A stretch of 64,000 nucleotides of DNA. It comes from Candidatus Poribacteria bacterium (GTDB lineage: Bacteria; Poribacteria; WGA-4E; WGA-3G). A model generated the notes under the pieces. The model had not been told where the DNA came from. It made no database searches and saw only the letters and a list, made by a program, of their open reading frames with translations. The DNA lies in NCBI GenBank assembly GCA_026710795.1, contig JAPOQK010000103.1:21660-85659 (forward strand), in the 5' to 3' direction. Shown piece after piece: positions 45,099 through 54,091 of the stretch. The stretch's first letter is position 1. Every line of letters starts with the position of its first letter. A program made the translations under genes and the position numbers.

Positions 45099-46010
45099 AT
45101 GTTGAATACGAACAATTTTCATATCCTTGCATTAGATGGTGGTGGCACGCGCGGTATATATTCTGCTCATCTCCTTGCCAAAGCTGAACAAACATTTGAT
45201 GTACGTATCAAAGACTGTTTTGATCTAATTATTGGAACAAGTACAGGAGCGATTATCGCTGGTGCTGTTGCTTCAGATATTCCAATGGTTGAGATAGTAG
45301 ACCTTTTTGAAATTGAGGCACCGGATATATTTCGAAAAAGGTGGTATCGAAATCCGCTGTTTTTCAGCAAATATTCAAACGAAAAACTTGCACAAATTAT
45401 TGCTAAACATATCCCCGCAAAACCCCTTTCAAAAATATCAATCCCTTTGATGATAACGAGTTCGGAAATTACAACAAGCGAGCTGCATATTTTCAGATCA
45501 AATTATGTTGATAAACTGAGTGAATCCGATAATATAAACGGTGATATTTGTTTGCGAGATGCGATTGTTGCCTCCTGTGCTGCACCTACATTTTTCGCTC
45601 CAAAAACCATAAATAACAGATTGTTAGCTGATGGCGGTTTATGGGCAAACAATCCTTCTATTGCTGCTTATACAGAAGCACTTACATATTTTGGGAAAGA
45701 GGCTGCACAAGTTAAAATAGTTTCACTCGGCACTGGACATTCGGTGTCTATGTATCGCAAAAAACGGGGTTGGGGATTTCTATCAGGATGGGGTGGTATA
45801 AAGATTGTTTCGTATGTGATGACTTTACAATCTCAGGCATCTGCAAATATGGCGAAACTACTTCTGAAAGAGAATTACTTACGGATTGACCCTCCAATAG
45901 ATTTTTGGGATATAGATACTGTTGTGCAGTCAGACAATCTAAAAACCCTCGCAGAAAGAGATTTCAAGACATTCGAATCAGAGCTAAAGTGCTTTTTACA
46001 TATCACCTGA
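45099..46010 (+). CDS. Patatin-like phospholipase
   Basis: This 303-residue protein has the complete patatin catalytic set: the oxyanion loop DGGGTRG (residues 12-18), the nucleophile elbow GTSTG (near 49) with Ser, and LADGGLWANNPS with the catalytic Asp (near 178). It has no signal peptide, so it acts on membrane phospholipids from the cytoplasm. It resembles the small cytoplasmic patatins, including CapV effectors of CBASS, but no cyclic-nucleotide synthase gene is near. No evident ribosome-binding site precedes the ATG. Confidence 0.9.
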   Translation: MLNTNNFHILALDGGGTRGIYSAHLLAKAEQTFDVRIKDCFDLIIGTSTGAIIAGAVASDIPMVEIVDLFEIEAPDIFRKRWYRNPLFFSKYSNEKLAQIIAKHIPAKPLSKISIPLMITSSEITTSELHIFRSNYVDKLSESDNINGDICLRDAIVASCAAPTFFAPKTINNRLLADGGLWANNPSIAAYTEALTYFGKEAAQVKIVSLGTGHSVSMYRKKRGWGFLSGWGGIKIVSYVMTLQSQASANMAKLLLKENYLRIDPPIDFWDIDTVVQSDNLKTLAERDFKTFESELKCFLHIT

Positions 46011-46025
46011 AGACCACCAAGGATA

Positions 46026-47120
46026 TTAATCAAATAGAAAATCAGTTAGAATTTCACTGAACTTCTCAGGACAATCATCAAAGATGAAGTGTCCAGAAAC
46101 AGATGATATTTCAGAACAACCGATAGACACGAACTTTGCATTTGGTATAAACTTCTCATATTCCTGACTGCCATTCAACGAAATATTGTCGTCATCACCA
46201 TGTATAATTAACGTTGGGGCAGTGATATGAGCAACAGCATCTTGATAGTTTGGAGATTTACCGGTGCTAAAGTACACTGCAAATGTACTCCAACCACCTG
46301 GCGTTGGACTTGAACTCATCACAGAAGAATCGTATCCCATTCCAACTAAGAGGTAGTGGCTGATTTCCTTCTGTAAGTCGACGAGGTCGTTATCTGTTTT
46401 TGAAAAAATACCTCCAAAATTGAAGTATTCTTTCACGAGTGAATCGTAGTTCGGTAAATCCTCAAAAGGTAGCCTTCTTCTTACAGCATCAAAGAAATCA
46501 TTACCTTTCTGTGGTGGAGATAACATTCCCGCTGGCGCAACGAGTATTAGTTTGTCTACCTTGTCAGGAAACTCGCTTGCATAAAGTGCAGCGATAAACC
46601 CACCAAAAGAATGACCGACTAATAGTATTTTTTCTTCATTAAGGATACGTCGGATTCGTTCTATATCTGCAATTTGCGCACCAATCCCAAGTGTTTGCTC
46701 AAGTTTGGATACATTTTTGGGATAGTTTTTGGATTCAAAACTTGTGATTGGTCTTGTTGATTTTCCTGCTCCACGTTGATGATAATAATAGAAAGAAAAC
46801 CGATCCTCTAAAGGCTTTAACCCCTTCCATGCATTTGCATAAGGTATACCAGGTCCTCCGTGAACAATCACCACTGGATGACCATTTCCATAAACATCAA
46901 AATGTAGCGATATATCCGATTCCATTTTCCATACTGTGGAATCGTTTTGTTTTGGTGGTTGTAAAGGACTACGTAAGTTATTTCCCTCACTTACAGACCC
47001 AAATGTATAGAGTGGTTGACCCATCTTCCAAAATATGAAAACAATTGCAATACCTACTGATACTGCGATGATACCAACACTTATAAGTATTATTTTTAAT
47101 GATTTCTTCATTTTTTTCAT
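46026..47120 (-). CDS. Membrane-anchored alpha/beta hydrolase, proline-iminopeptidase-like
   Basis: This 364-residue protein has an N-terminal hydrophobic anchor (about residues 9-31). The hydrolase domain has HGGPGIPYANAW (oxyanion loop), YYYHQRGAGKSTRP, the nucleophile elbow LVGHSFGGF with Ser, and IHGDDDNISL with the acid. The catalytic His is probably in SGHFIFDD. HGGPG and DQRGAGKS-like blocks are the signature of the proline iminopeptidase/S33 family, but esterases share it. Substrate unknown. It probably acts on the outer side of the inner membrane. Confidence 0.85.
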   Translation of the reverse strand: MKKMKKSLKIILISVGIIAVSVGIAIVFIFWKMGQPLYTFGSVSEGNNLRSPLQPPKQNDSTVWKMESDISLHFDVYGNGHPVVIVHGGPGIPYANAWKGLKPLEDRFSFYYYHQRGAGKSTRPITSFESKNYPKNVSKLEQTLGIGAQIADIERIRRILNEEKILLVGHSFGGFIAALYASEFPDKVDKLILVAPAGMLSPPQKGNDFFDAVRRRLPFEDLPNYDSLVKEYFNFGGIFSKTDNDLVDLQKEISHYLLVGMGYDSSVMSSSPTPGGWSTFAVYFSTGKSPNYQDAVAHITAPTLIIHGDDDNISLNGSQEYEKFIPNAKFVSIGCSEISSVSGHFIFDDCPEKFSEILTDFLFD

Positions 47121-47151
47121 TAATTGTAGGCAATATCATATCCACAACAGA

Positions 47152-47173
47152 AAACCCGAACGAGATCGGGTTT
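47152..47173 (-). terminator. Terminator of the dapF-dapA transcript
   Basis: AAACCCGA (47152-47159) pairs with TCGGGTTT (47166-47173). Read on the minus strand, the stem is followed by a T-rich run, and it lies 33 bases after the dapA stop. Confidence 0.75.
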
Positions 47174-47205
47174 CTAAGAGATTTGTTTTTTTATATATAT
47201 TTGTG

Positions 47206-48081
47206 TCAAATTAATCCAGTTTCAGACAGTGTATTCTTAAGTGATTCGAGGTTCTTAGGAACCATCGGTGCAAGAGGTAGACGCACTTTACCATTGAGTT
47301 TACCCATTAATTGTAGCGAGGTTTTTACTGGAATTGGATTAGTCTCAATAAAGAGATCAATCGATAAAGGTAAGGTTTTATAGTGTAGTTTTCGGGCAAG
47401 ATCAAGATTTCCAGCATGAAATGCATTACACATCTCAGCAACATCAGAAGGTACAATGTTTGCTGCAACAGATATAACACCTTTACCACCCACCGCAAGA
47501 ATAGGTAATGTGTTGACATCATCACCGGAGAGTACTACAAAATCATCTGGACATAGATTGACCACTTCACTTGCTCGTTTGAGTTCGCCAGTCGCTTCTT
47601 TTAATGCCACGATGTTCGGATGTTCGGCTAAACGTGCAATTGTCGGTGAGAGTATATCCGTTCCACACCGTCCCGGTACATTATAGACAATAATCGGTAT
47701 ATCAATAGAATCCGCGATCTTCATATAATGTGCATATAACCCGTCTTGGGTGGGTTTGTTATAATATGGGGTGACAATAAGTGCTGCATCGGCACCAGCA
47801 TCTTTTGCGTGTTCTGTTGCGCGAAGTGTCCGCGTTGTTGAATTTGAACCAGTACCAGCAATAACAGGAACCTTTCCATTCACTGTTTCAACGGTGATTT
47901 CTATTACACGATCGTGTTCAGTTTCTGATAAAGCAGGGGATTCACCTGTTGTTCCACACGGGACGATGCCGTGTGTTCCGCCTTCAATCTGAAACTCAAT
48001 CAGTTCTTTGAGTTTTGCTTCATCCAACGATTCATCGTCCTTAAATGGTGTGACGAGTGCTACATAAGAACCCTCAAACAT
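47206..48081 (-). CDS. dapA: 4-hydroxy-tetrahydrodipicolinate synthase
   Basis: This 291-residue TIM-barrel lyase begins MFEGSYVALVTPFKDDESLD and carries GTTGESPALS (substrate and proton relay Thr-Thr), VYNVPGRCG with the catalytic Tyr, and IVALKEATG with the Schiff-base Lys. It condenses pyruvate with aspartate semialdehyde, the first step of lysine and diaminopimelate synthesis. AGGAGG precedes the ATG. dapF lies 50 bases upstream on the same strand. Confidence 0.96.
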   Translation of the reverse strand: MFEGSYVALVTPFKDDESLDEAKLKELIEFQIEGGTHGIVPCGTTGESPALSETEHDRVIEITVETVNGKVPVIAGTGSNSTTRTLRATEHAKDAGADAALIVTPYYNKPTQDGLYAHYMKIADSIDIPIIVYNVPGRCGTDILSPTIARLAEHPNIVALKEATGELKRASEVVNLCPDDFVVLSGDDVNTLPILAVGGKGVISVAANIVPSDVAEMCNAFHAGNLDLARKLHYKTLPLSIDLFIETNPIPVKTSLQLMGKLNGKVRLPLAPMVPKNLESLKNTLSETGLI

Positions 48082-48131
48082 ATAAATCCTCCTAAATTAC
48101 TCACATAAAGGTGTATTTCTGTGTTTCTGTG

Positions 48132-48965
48132 TTAATAATCCCATGCTGATGATGTAAGTTCACCTGCAAAAATGACACGAGCATCACCTTCAAGATAGAC
48201 ATTCTTTGCTTCGTCGTTTTTCAAATCGAAATGTATCTTTAACATTACACCGCTTGCAGTTTTTACAGAAACAGGTGATTTTACCTTCCCTAAAGTTGCA
48301 GATACGATTGCTGATGCAATAGACCCAGTGCCACAAGCGAGTGTTTCATTTTCAACACCGCGTTCATAGGTGCGGATTTCAAGCATTTCTTGTGAATGTA
48401 TTCGGATAAAATTCGCATTTGTTCCAGCAGGTTTAAAGTCAACGTGATAACGGGTTTGTTGTCCTAAATCGAAGACATCCGTTGATTCAAGATCATCTAC
48501 AAAGAAAACCACATGCGGAACACCGCTATTTGCGAAACCAACCTTATGGACACCGTCATCAAGACGTAGTGGAACATTAATCCGTATATCCGTGGGGTCG
48601 CTCATACCTACTTTAACGTTATCACCGACAACTTCTGCTTCATAAATCCCCGCATTAGTCAAGAAACGCATCTTTTCAGATACTATACCGTTCAGAAAAG
48701 AGTACTTAGAGATACACCGTGCGCCATTACCACAAGTTTCTACCTCGCTACCATCAGCATTGAAGTATCGCATTCGAAAATCAACATCATCTGCTGACTC
48801 AACGAGTAACACTCCGTCAGCTCCCACTGACATCCTACGTTGGCATACCTTGGTCACGAAGTTCATGAATTCTGGGTTTGTGCTATCAACGATTTGGTTA
48901 AGATTGTTGATGATAACAAAGTCGTTTCCTGCACCACTGAGTTTCATAAAAGGTATTTTGTTCAT
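48132..48965 (-). CDS. dapF: Diaminopimelate epimerase
   Basis: This 277-residue enzyme has both active-site cysteines: ETCGNGARC near residue 75 and LACGTGS near 215, and the start MNKIPFMKLSGAGNDFV typical of DapF. It converts L,L- to meso-diaminopimelate for peptidoglycan and lysine. With dapA next to it and heptose synthesis elsewhere in the window, a DAP-containing Gram-negative-type wall is likely. Confidence 0.96.
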   Translation of the reverse strand: MNKIPFMKLSGAGNDFVIINNLNQIVDSTNPEFMNFVTKVCQRRMSVGADGVLLVESADDVDFRMRYFNADGSEVETCGNGARCISKYSFLNGIVSEKMRFLTNAGIYEAEVVGDNVKVGMSDPTDIRINVPLRLDDGVHKVGFANSGVPHVVFFVDDLESTDVFDLGQQTRYHVDFKPAGTNANFIRIHSQEMLEIRTYERGVENETLACGTGSIASAIVSATLGKVKSPVSVKTASGVMLKIHFDLKNDEAKNVYLEGDARVIFAGELTSSAWDY

Positions 48966-49011
48966 GGGTTTCCTTACATCTTGCTAATTAAAGGATAGTA
49001 TTTTAAAGTAT

Positions 49012-50052
49012 TTACGTCAAGACATTTTCAAAATGTAACTTGCTTATCAAAAATTGGTCAAAGTTGTTCTGAAATTGATATGCATGTCTTCGGAGTTCTT
49101 CAACAATGGATATAACCCCATCATAACTTTCACAGGTGACCAAACGTGATCGGAATGGTTTGACATGCGGAATACCTTTAAAATAGTTACTATAGTGTCG
49201 CCGCATCTCAATGAGTCCGAGTTTTAACCCCTTCCATTGAATAGAAAAATCCAGGTGTTTTCTAAAAACTGATATGCGTTCATCTATTGATGGTGGTGAG
49301 AGTAATTCACCTGTTGAGAAATAATGTTTTATCTCATTAAAAATCCAAGGATACCCTATAGCAGCACGACCAATCATGATTCCATCAACAGCATATTTTT
49401 TACGCATCTTTGCTGCCTTTTGCGGACTATCCACATCTCCGTTCCCAAATACCGGAATAGTCATACGCGGATTATCTTTGATTCTACCGATGAGAGTCCA
49501 GTCTGCTTCACCTTTATACATTTGCCGTCGTGTTCTACCGTGAATTGCGATAGCTTTTATACCAACATCTTGTAGACGTTCAGCAACTTCAACAATATAT
49601 TTTGTGTTATCGTCCCATCCTAACCTCGTTTTGACGGTGACAGGTAACGTTGTTGCCTTTACCATTTCTGCTGTCATCTTGACCATCTTTGGAATGTCTT
49701 GTAATATACCTGCTCCTGCGCCTTTACATGTGACCTTTTTCACGGGACATCCGTAATTGATATCAATGATGTCAGGTTGTACTCTTTCAGTGATTTCAAC
49801 AGACTCCCGCATCACCTCAATATCATGTCCAAAGATTTGTATACCTATCGGTCTTTCGTATTCAAAGATATCTAACTTAGCAACACTCTGTGCAGCATCA
49901 CGTATCAGTGCTTCAGAGGAGATAAATTCCGTATACATAATATCCGCACCGTTGTCTTTACAAACAGCACGGAATGGTGGATCACTGACATCTTCCATCG
50001 GTGCCAGCAAAAGAGGGAAATTTGGGAGGTTTAGGTTATCAATTGTAAGCAT
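49012..50052 (-). CDS. dus: tRNA-dihydrouridine synthase (DusB-like)
   Basis: This 346-residue FMN enzyme reduces uridines in tRNA D-loops. It has LLAPMEDVSDPPFRAV, NYGCPVKKVTCKGAGAG with the catalytic Cys, VKTRLGW, IHGRTRRQMYKG and PVFGNGDVDSP, in the usual order. The C-terminal part has the RRHYSNYFKG helix of Dus proteins. It lies 46 bases upstream of dapF on the same strand, so the three genes may form one transcript. Confidence 0.92.
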   Translation of the reverse strand: MLTIDNLNLPNFPLLLAPMEDVSDPPFRAVCKDNGADIMYTEFISSEALIRDAAQSVAKLDIFEYERPIGIQIFGHDIEVMRESVEITERVQPDIIDINYGCPVKKVTCKGAGAGILQDIPKMVKMTAEMVKATTLPVTVKTRLGWDDNTKYIVEVAERLQDVGIKAIAIHGRTRRQMYKGEADWTLIGRIKDNPRMTIPVFGNGDVDSPQKAAKMRKKYAVDGIMIGRAAIGYPWIFNEIKHYFSTGELLSPPSIDERISVFRKHLDFSIQWKGLKLGLIEMRRHYSNYFKGIPHVKPFRSRLVTCESYDGVISIVEELRRHAYQFQNNFDQFLISKLHFENVLT

Positions 50053-50237
50053 CGTTCTTATATTTTGAATAGTTAACTTTTTGGTTATTATACCCTACAA
50101 TAACACTGATGTCAAGAAAATCAAAACAGACGAAATTACAATTTTAAACAGAACTCTTGACATATATACAATTTCTTGGTAAACCTTATAGTATCATTAT
50201 AACCCAAAGGATATCCTATTCAAGTAAGAGGTATTAT

Positions 50238-50963
50238 ATGAGATGTATTTTTGTTGGTATTGAGTATGCTGGAAAATCAACTTTGATAAAGTTATTAACT
50301 GACTACTATCGTCATAGGAAATTAGCTGTCCATGTTGATGACCACTTTACAATCCCAGACTCTACATTAAGTGCTGATTCAAGAGCGGTATATGTAAACT
50401 TTCCAAATGATGTAAAAGAACGGATGCAACGGATGCAGATTCAGTATCATGTTGAGGTGATCAAAAACTATCCAAATACACTTATAGCAGGATGGCACAT
50501 TGAGGAGGCTGTCTATACTACAGTATATGGTAATGATCCAGATAGTCCATATTATGGCAACTATCAATACCGTGCTCAACGTGGGTATGAAACGCAGGTA
50601 ATGGAAGCAAGGTTGCCAGATGTAGTCTTGATCCATGTTACTGCAAGCGATGATTCTATAAAGGAAAGAATGGAAACTGATCCACACGAATATCAGATTA
50701 TCAAGTCTGAGGATATACCAAATCTAAAACAACTATTTGATGAGGAGATAGATAAATCTCTCTTTACTCATAAAGGACGTAGAATCGTATTGGACACATC
50801 TGACAAGACACCGACAGAATCACTTGATGAACTATTACTACTCACTGAACCGTTGATTACATTTGGTGAGTTAGCGATACGAGCATTACCTGTACCTGAT
50901 TCAGCTTATGAAGTTAGGTATGAGAATGGAGTCAGAAAAACAATAACTACTAAGTCAAATTAA
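50238..50963 (+). CDS. P-loop kinase-like protein (thymidylate-kinase-like)
   Basis: This 241-residue protein begins MRCIFVGIEYAGKSTLIKLL, a P-loop of the form G-I-E-Y-A-G-K-S-T, and includes IAGWHIEEAVY, an Arg-rich lid-like RAQRGYETQVMEARLPD, and VVLIHVTASDDSIKERM, which match the general plan of the thymidylate/nucleoside kinase fold. Substrate residues of true Tmk are not evident, and length exceeds Tmk by about 30. The ATG at 50238 is preceded by AAGAGG; an upstream in-frame start at 50157 lacks one. Confidence 0.7.
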   Translation: MRCIFVGIEYAGKSTLIKLLTDYYRHRKLAVHVDDHFTIPDSTLSADSRAVYVNFPNDVKERMQRMQIQYHVEVIKNYPNTLIAGWHIEEAVYTTVYGNDPDSPYYGNYQYRAQRGYETQVMEARLPDVVLIHVTASDDSIKERMETDPHEYQIIKSEDIPNLKQLFDEEIDKSLFTHKGRRIVLDTSDKTPTESLDELLLLTEPLITFGELAIRALPVPDSAYEVRYENGVRKTITTKSN

Positions 50964-51108
50964 GTCATCTAACAACTGAGTTATTGTAGACCATTTTGTA
51001 TTTCTTTTTCATAAGAAGATTTAGCCATATAAACTAAAGATATGTGATATAATTCACTAAATAATCATGGATTAAAAAGTCAGTTGAATAAACTTGGAGA
51101 AGAATGAA

Positions 51109-52083
51109 ATGAGCCAAAACAGTCTGAAAATTGCATTTATTGGTGTTGGTGGTATTGCTGGCAATTACCGTAGAAGCCTAAAACAACTCCAGAACCCGGT
51201 TGCTGCTATATGTGATATAAACGCGGATCGTGCTAAAGCAGTTGCGGATGAAGAAAACGCAACGTCCTATACTGATCACCAAGAAATGATACAAAAGGAA
51301 AAACCGGATGTAGTCTTTACCTGTATTCCACCCGGAGCACATACAACACAAGTCGCTGATTCTGCAAAATCTGGTGCAGCGGTTTTTGTTGCAAAACCAG
51401 TTGCACAGGATTTGGAAACGGCACTAATTGCACGTGATGCAATTAGTAGTTCTGAGGTAATCAACCAAGTCGGATATATGGCACGTTACAGCGACATTAC
51501 TGACAAAGCGAAGGAGTTAGTTGGTGATCGCAAACTGACAATGGGAATGGGAAGATTTCTTGCGAGGATGGGTGCGAACCATCCATGGTGGGGTAAATAT
51601 GATGTGTCCCGCGGGCAGATGGTGGAACAGACAACCCATGTCTTTGACCTAATAAGGTTTTTCCTTGGTGATGTTGAATATGTTCAAGCATTTGGTATCA
51701 AAGATGTGTCTGATGGAATTGCAGATTTTGAAGAGTGCACCGTCTGTAATCTGAAGTTTAAAAGCGGAGCAGTAGCCAGTATTACAAGCACATGTGCTGC
51801 CCGTGCACATGATAGTTTCGCAACAGAATTAGTTGGCGATGACATCTATCTCAAACTCACACACGATCTTGGCTTGCGTGGACAGATTGGGGATGAAGGT
51901 ATTGATTATAATGGGAGTGAAGCAGGATATTTCCGTCAGGTTGAGCAGTTTATCAAAGCGGTTGAAGCGAATGATCAGGGTTTAGTTAGATCCTCTTATG
52001 CGGATGCTGTAAAGTCACTTGCAGTAACCCTCGCGGCTAATCGTTCATTGGAGACTGGACAGATTGAGAAAGTTAAAACATAA
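51109..52083 (+). CDS. Gfo/Idh/MocA family oxidoreductase
   Basis: This 324-residue protein has an N-terminal Rossmann fold (KIAFIGVGGIAGNYRRSL, the G-x-G-x-x-G NAD site) and the C-terminal alpha/beta domain of the family. FVAKPVAQD is the E-K-P-like motif with its Lys; MVEQTTHVFDLIRFFLGD holds the catalytic His region. These enzymes oxidise or reduce sugars and inositols with NAD(P). The ATG at 51109 is chosen because TTGGAGAAG lies upstream; the substrate is unknown. Confidence 0.9.
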   Translation: MSQNSLKIAFIGVGGIAGNYRRSLKQLQNPVAAICDINADRAKAVADEENATSYTDHQEMIQKEKPDVVFTCIPPGAHTTQVADSAKSGAAVFVAKPVAQDLETALIARDAISSSEVINQVGYMARYSDITDKAKELVGDRKLTMGMGRFLARMGANHPWWGKYDVSRGQMVEQTTHVFDLIRFFLGDVEYVQAFGIKDVSDGIADFEECTVCNLKFKSGAVASITSTCAARAHDSFATELVGDDIYLKLTHDLGLRGQIGDEGIDYNGSEAGYFRQVEQFIKAVEANDQGLVRSSYADAVKSLAVTLAANRSLETGQIEKVKT

Positions 52084-52115
52084 ATTGTGTAATACTATCA
52101 TTGTTGGATTTATCC

Positions 52116-52619
52116 TTAACCAAACAATACACCTGCAAGATTCCGTGTTCTACCACAACGACCAACGAGAATTTGTAAAGTACTACCACGAAATGTCACT
52201 CTGAGTTGTCTTGTTCCCTTGGGATTAGTCCATTTTATACCTCGACCTTCAAATAAAACTGGAGCATAGACTATTCTTGAACATATAGGAGTTGGAACAA
52301 TTTGAGCGATAAATTTCAGACTGTTCTCTAACTTTTCTATTACATCTGATTCGCGAGCTGCTCCGCTTTTGAGTTCAATTGGAACCGCATATAGATTATT
52401 GTCAGTTGGATGAATAAAGAACAATAGCCGATCACATCGTTTTTCGGTTTTTTGTTGCAAATCAAACTCACGCTCAAGATTTACAATCACCCGTTCTGGA
52501 GGTATGTCATCCATGTAAACATTACAACCTTCTCCACTACATGAATTGACAATACTACTATCATCAAAACGCGCACGGAGGTCCCGAAGAACCTTATTCT
52601 GATTCACGCTTTTTTTCAC
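52116..52619 (-). CDS. Small protein with PD-(D/E)xK nuclease-like motif, ATPase partner
   Basis: This 167-residue protein was not matched to a named family. It has Asp63 in KRCDRLLFF, then Glu82 and Lys84 in AVPIELKSG after 18 residues, the D-x(n)-E-x-K pattern of PD-(D/E)xK nucleases, preceded by a helix with Glu49 and Glu51. Its GTG start lies inside the end of the ATPase gene: 26 bases overlap, so the two are coupled. A second GTG 12 bases later is possible. Together they look like an ATPase-nuclease module, perhaps for defence. Motif reading is direct; activity is inference. Confidence 0.7.
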   Translation of the reverse strand: MKKSVNQNKVLRDLRARFDDSSIVNSCSGEGCNVYMDDIPPERVIVNLEREFDLQQKTEKRCDRLLFFIHPTDNNLYAVPIELKSGAARESDVIEKLENSLKFIAQIVPTPICSRIVYAPVLFEGRGIKWTNPKGTRQLRVTFRGSTLQILVGRCGRTRNLAGVLFG

Positions 52620-54057
52620 CTTTTAATTCTTCAAGTCTGTTTTGTAAGCGTGCAGAACGGTTGTAAAGATCTTCTGCGACATCCAAATATTCCATCGGTT
52701 CAATACCATCAATACGATTGTAAGGAATTTCTTCCACCATTCCATTTTTTTGGAAATGCCAAATCCCAACTTCTTCTGTCTGAAGTGAAGTCGGTAGGTC
52801 GCTAACTTCCTCTCCAGATTTTTCAAGTTCTCCTGCTCGTATCAGATTTCCAATTTCCTGAAGTAGCCAATCACTATGTGTCGTTATTATGACTTTTACT
52901 CCTACCCGAACAAGACGCACGAGTATGACTGCCATGTCTGCTTGCGCGCCAGGGTGTAGGTGTGCCTCTGGTTCTTCAATGATGAGTGTATCTCCAGGTT
53001 TCACATACCCGCGTAGATATAAGACTAAAGGGGCAAGTTCAGATACCATTGAGGAAGCTTGACTGAGGCGAATCTCATGATTAGTGCCTTGTGGAAGATA
53101 ACGGAAATCGGGGTATCCACTTGCTGAAGGTTTTAAAAGTATCAATCCATCAAGCAGACTGGTCTCTAATAAATTAGCAAGGTTTTTCATTTCTCCGTTG
53201 GGTTTGCTGTTTTCTTCGAATAGGATGATTCTTTCCAAGAAGTCAGCAATAACACTAGACATGGTAGGTATATCAGGTAATTGTTCAATGCCAACTCGAG
53301 TAGTTTGTTTAACAAGTGAACTTGCAATGATGCGGTGACTATGCATGATACCACTACGAGCGGCAGGCAGATAATACATACTCCGAATATTAGGAACACT
53401 CATACTTTTAATGAGAATACTATTATCATTACATAATTCTGCGACAACTGAACATTTCCTCGGTATTATGACCATATCCTGATCATTCGAAGTATCTATG
53501 TTTATTTTTGATTCAGTAATACAGATTCTATAATTCCAGTATTCCTGATTCTGTATACTTGCCTTAAGCAAGATTGTATGTTCATCCTGTTCACCATCTA
53601 ATCGCATTATTTCAGAATAGGAGTTAAGATTAAAGCAATTTTTGAGTTCGTCTTCTAATTGTCCTTTAAAATTTACATGTTCTTTTATGATAGAATGCAA
53701 CCTATTACGCATTTCTATGGGTAAATCAGAGTATTTGTAGGATTCTTCTGAATTATTTAACTGTCTAAGAATTTTGTGTAATTCTGTTTCAGGAATTGCT
53801 TGTCCATTGAAAATCTCGTTCAATAGGAGGAAAATCATCGAAGAATGGAAGGGAATAATTTGTTCTGAACTTATAATACTATTAGACATACTCTGTAAAG
53901 CATACACCAAAGTAGCAAAATATGTCTTCCCAGTATTACTGGGTCCAACAAATACTGTCAAAGGACGCAAGTCAATATTAGCCTCTGCAATAGGTCCAAA
54001 ATTCTTAACAACTATTTCAACCTTTGGCTGCTCTTGTGTGTCATTTGTTTCACTCAT
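52594..54057 (-). CDS. OLD/RecF-like AAA ATPase, partner of nuclease-like protein
   Basis: This 487-residue SMC/ABC-like ATPase has a Walker A GPSNTGKTY (residues 38-46), a long helical middle (about 70-290), an ABC-signature-like LSQASSMVSELAPL (near 330), Walker B DTLIIEEPEAHLHP (near 355-368) and the switch His in IITTHSDWLLQEI (near 391). This is the AAA_15/AAA_21 group found in OLD nucleases, Gabija, PARIS and other systems. No TOPRIM domain follows; instead the next gene carries an E-x-K motif. The ATG at 54057 follows GAGGACATAT and makes the family start; an upstream frame to 54123 would enter the GH88 gene. Confidence 0.88.
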   Translation of the reverse strand: MSETNDTQEQPKVEIVVKNFGPIAEANIDLRPLTVFVGPSNTGKTYFATLVYALQSMSNSIISSEQIIPFHSSMIFLLLNEIFNGQAIPETELHKILRQLNNSEESYKYSDLPIEMRNRLHSIIKEHVNFKGQLEDELKNCFNLNSYSEIMRLDGEQDEHTILLKASIQNQEYWNYRICITESKINIDTSNDQDMVIIPRKCSVVAELCNDNSILIKSMSVPNIRSMYYLPAARSGIMHSHRIIASSLVKQTTRVGIEQLPDIPTMSSVIADFLERIILFEENSKPNGEMKNLANLLETSLLDGLILLKPSASGYPDFRYLPQGTNHEIRLSQASSMVSELAPLVLYLRGYVKPGDTLIIEEPEAHLHPGAQADMAVILVRLVRVGVKVIITTHSDWLLQEIGNLIRAGELEKSGEEVSDLPTSLQTEEVGIWHFQKNGMVEEIPYNRIDGIEPMEYLDVAEDLYNRSARLQNRLEELKGEKKRESE

Positions 54058-54091
54058 TGATATGTCCTCAAGTATGTTATGAATCTGTAGA

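Noticed and set aside
47181..47209. Minus-strand promoter with TTGACA at 47204-47209
   Set aside because: The hexamer lies at the dapA stop and no acceptable -10 hexamer occurs at 16-18 bases.
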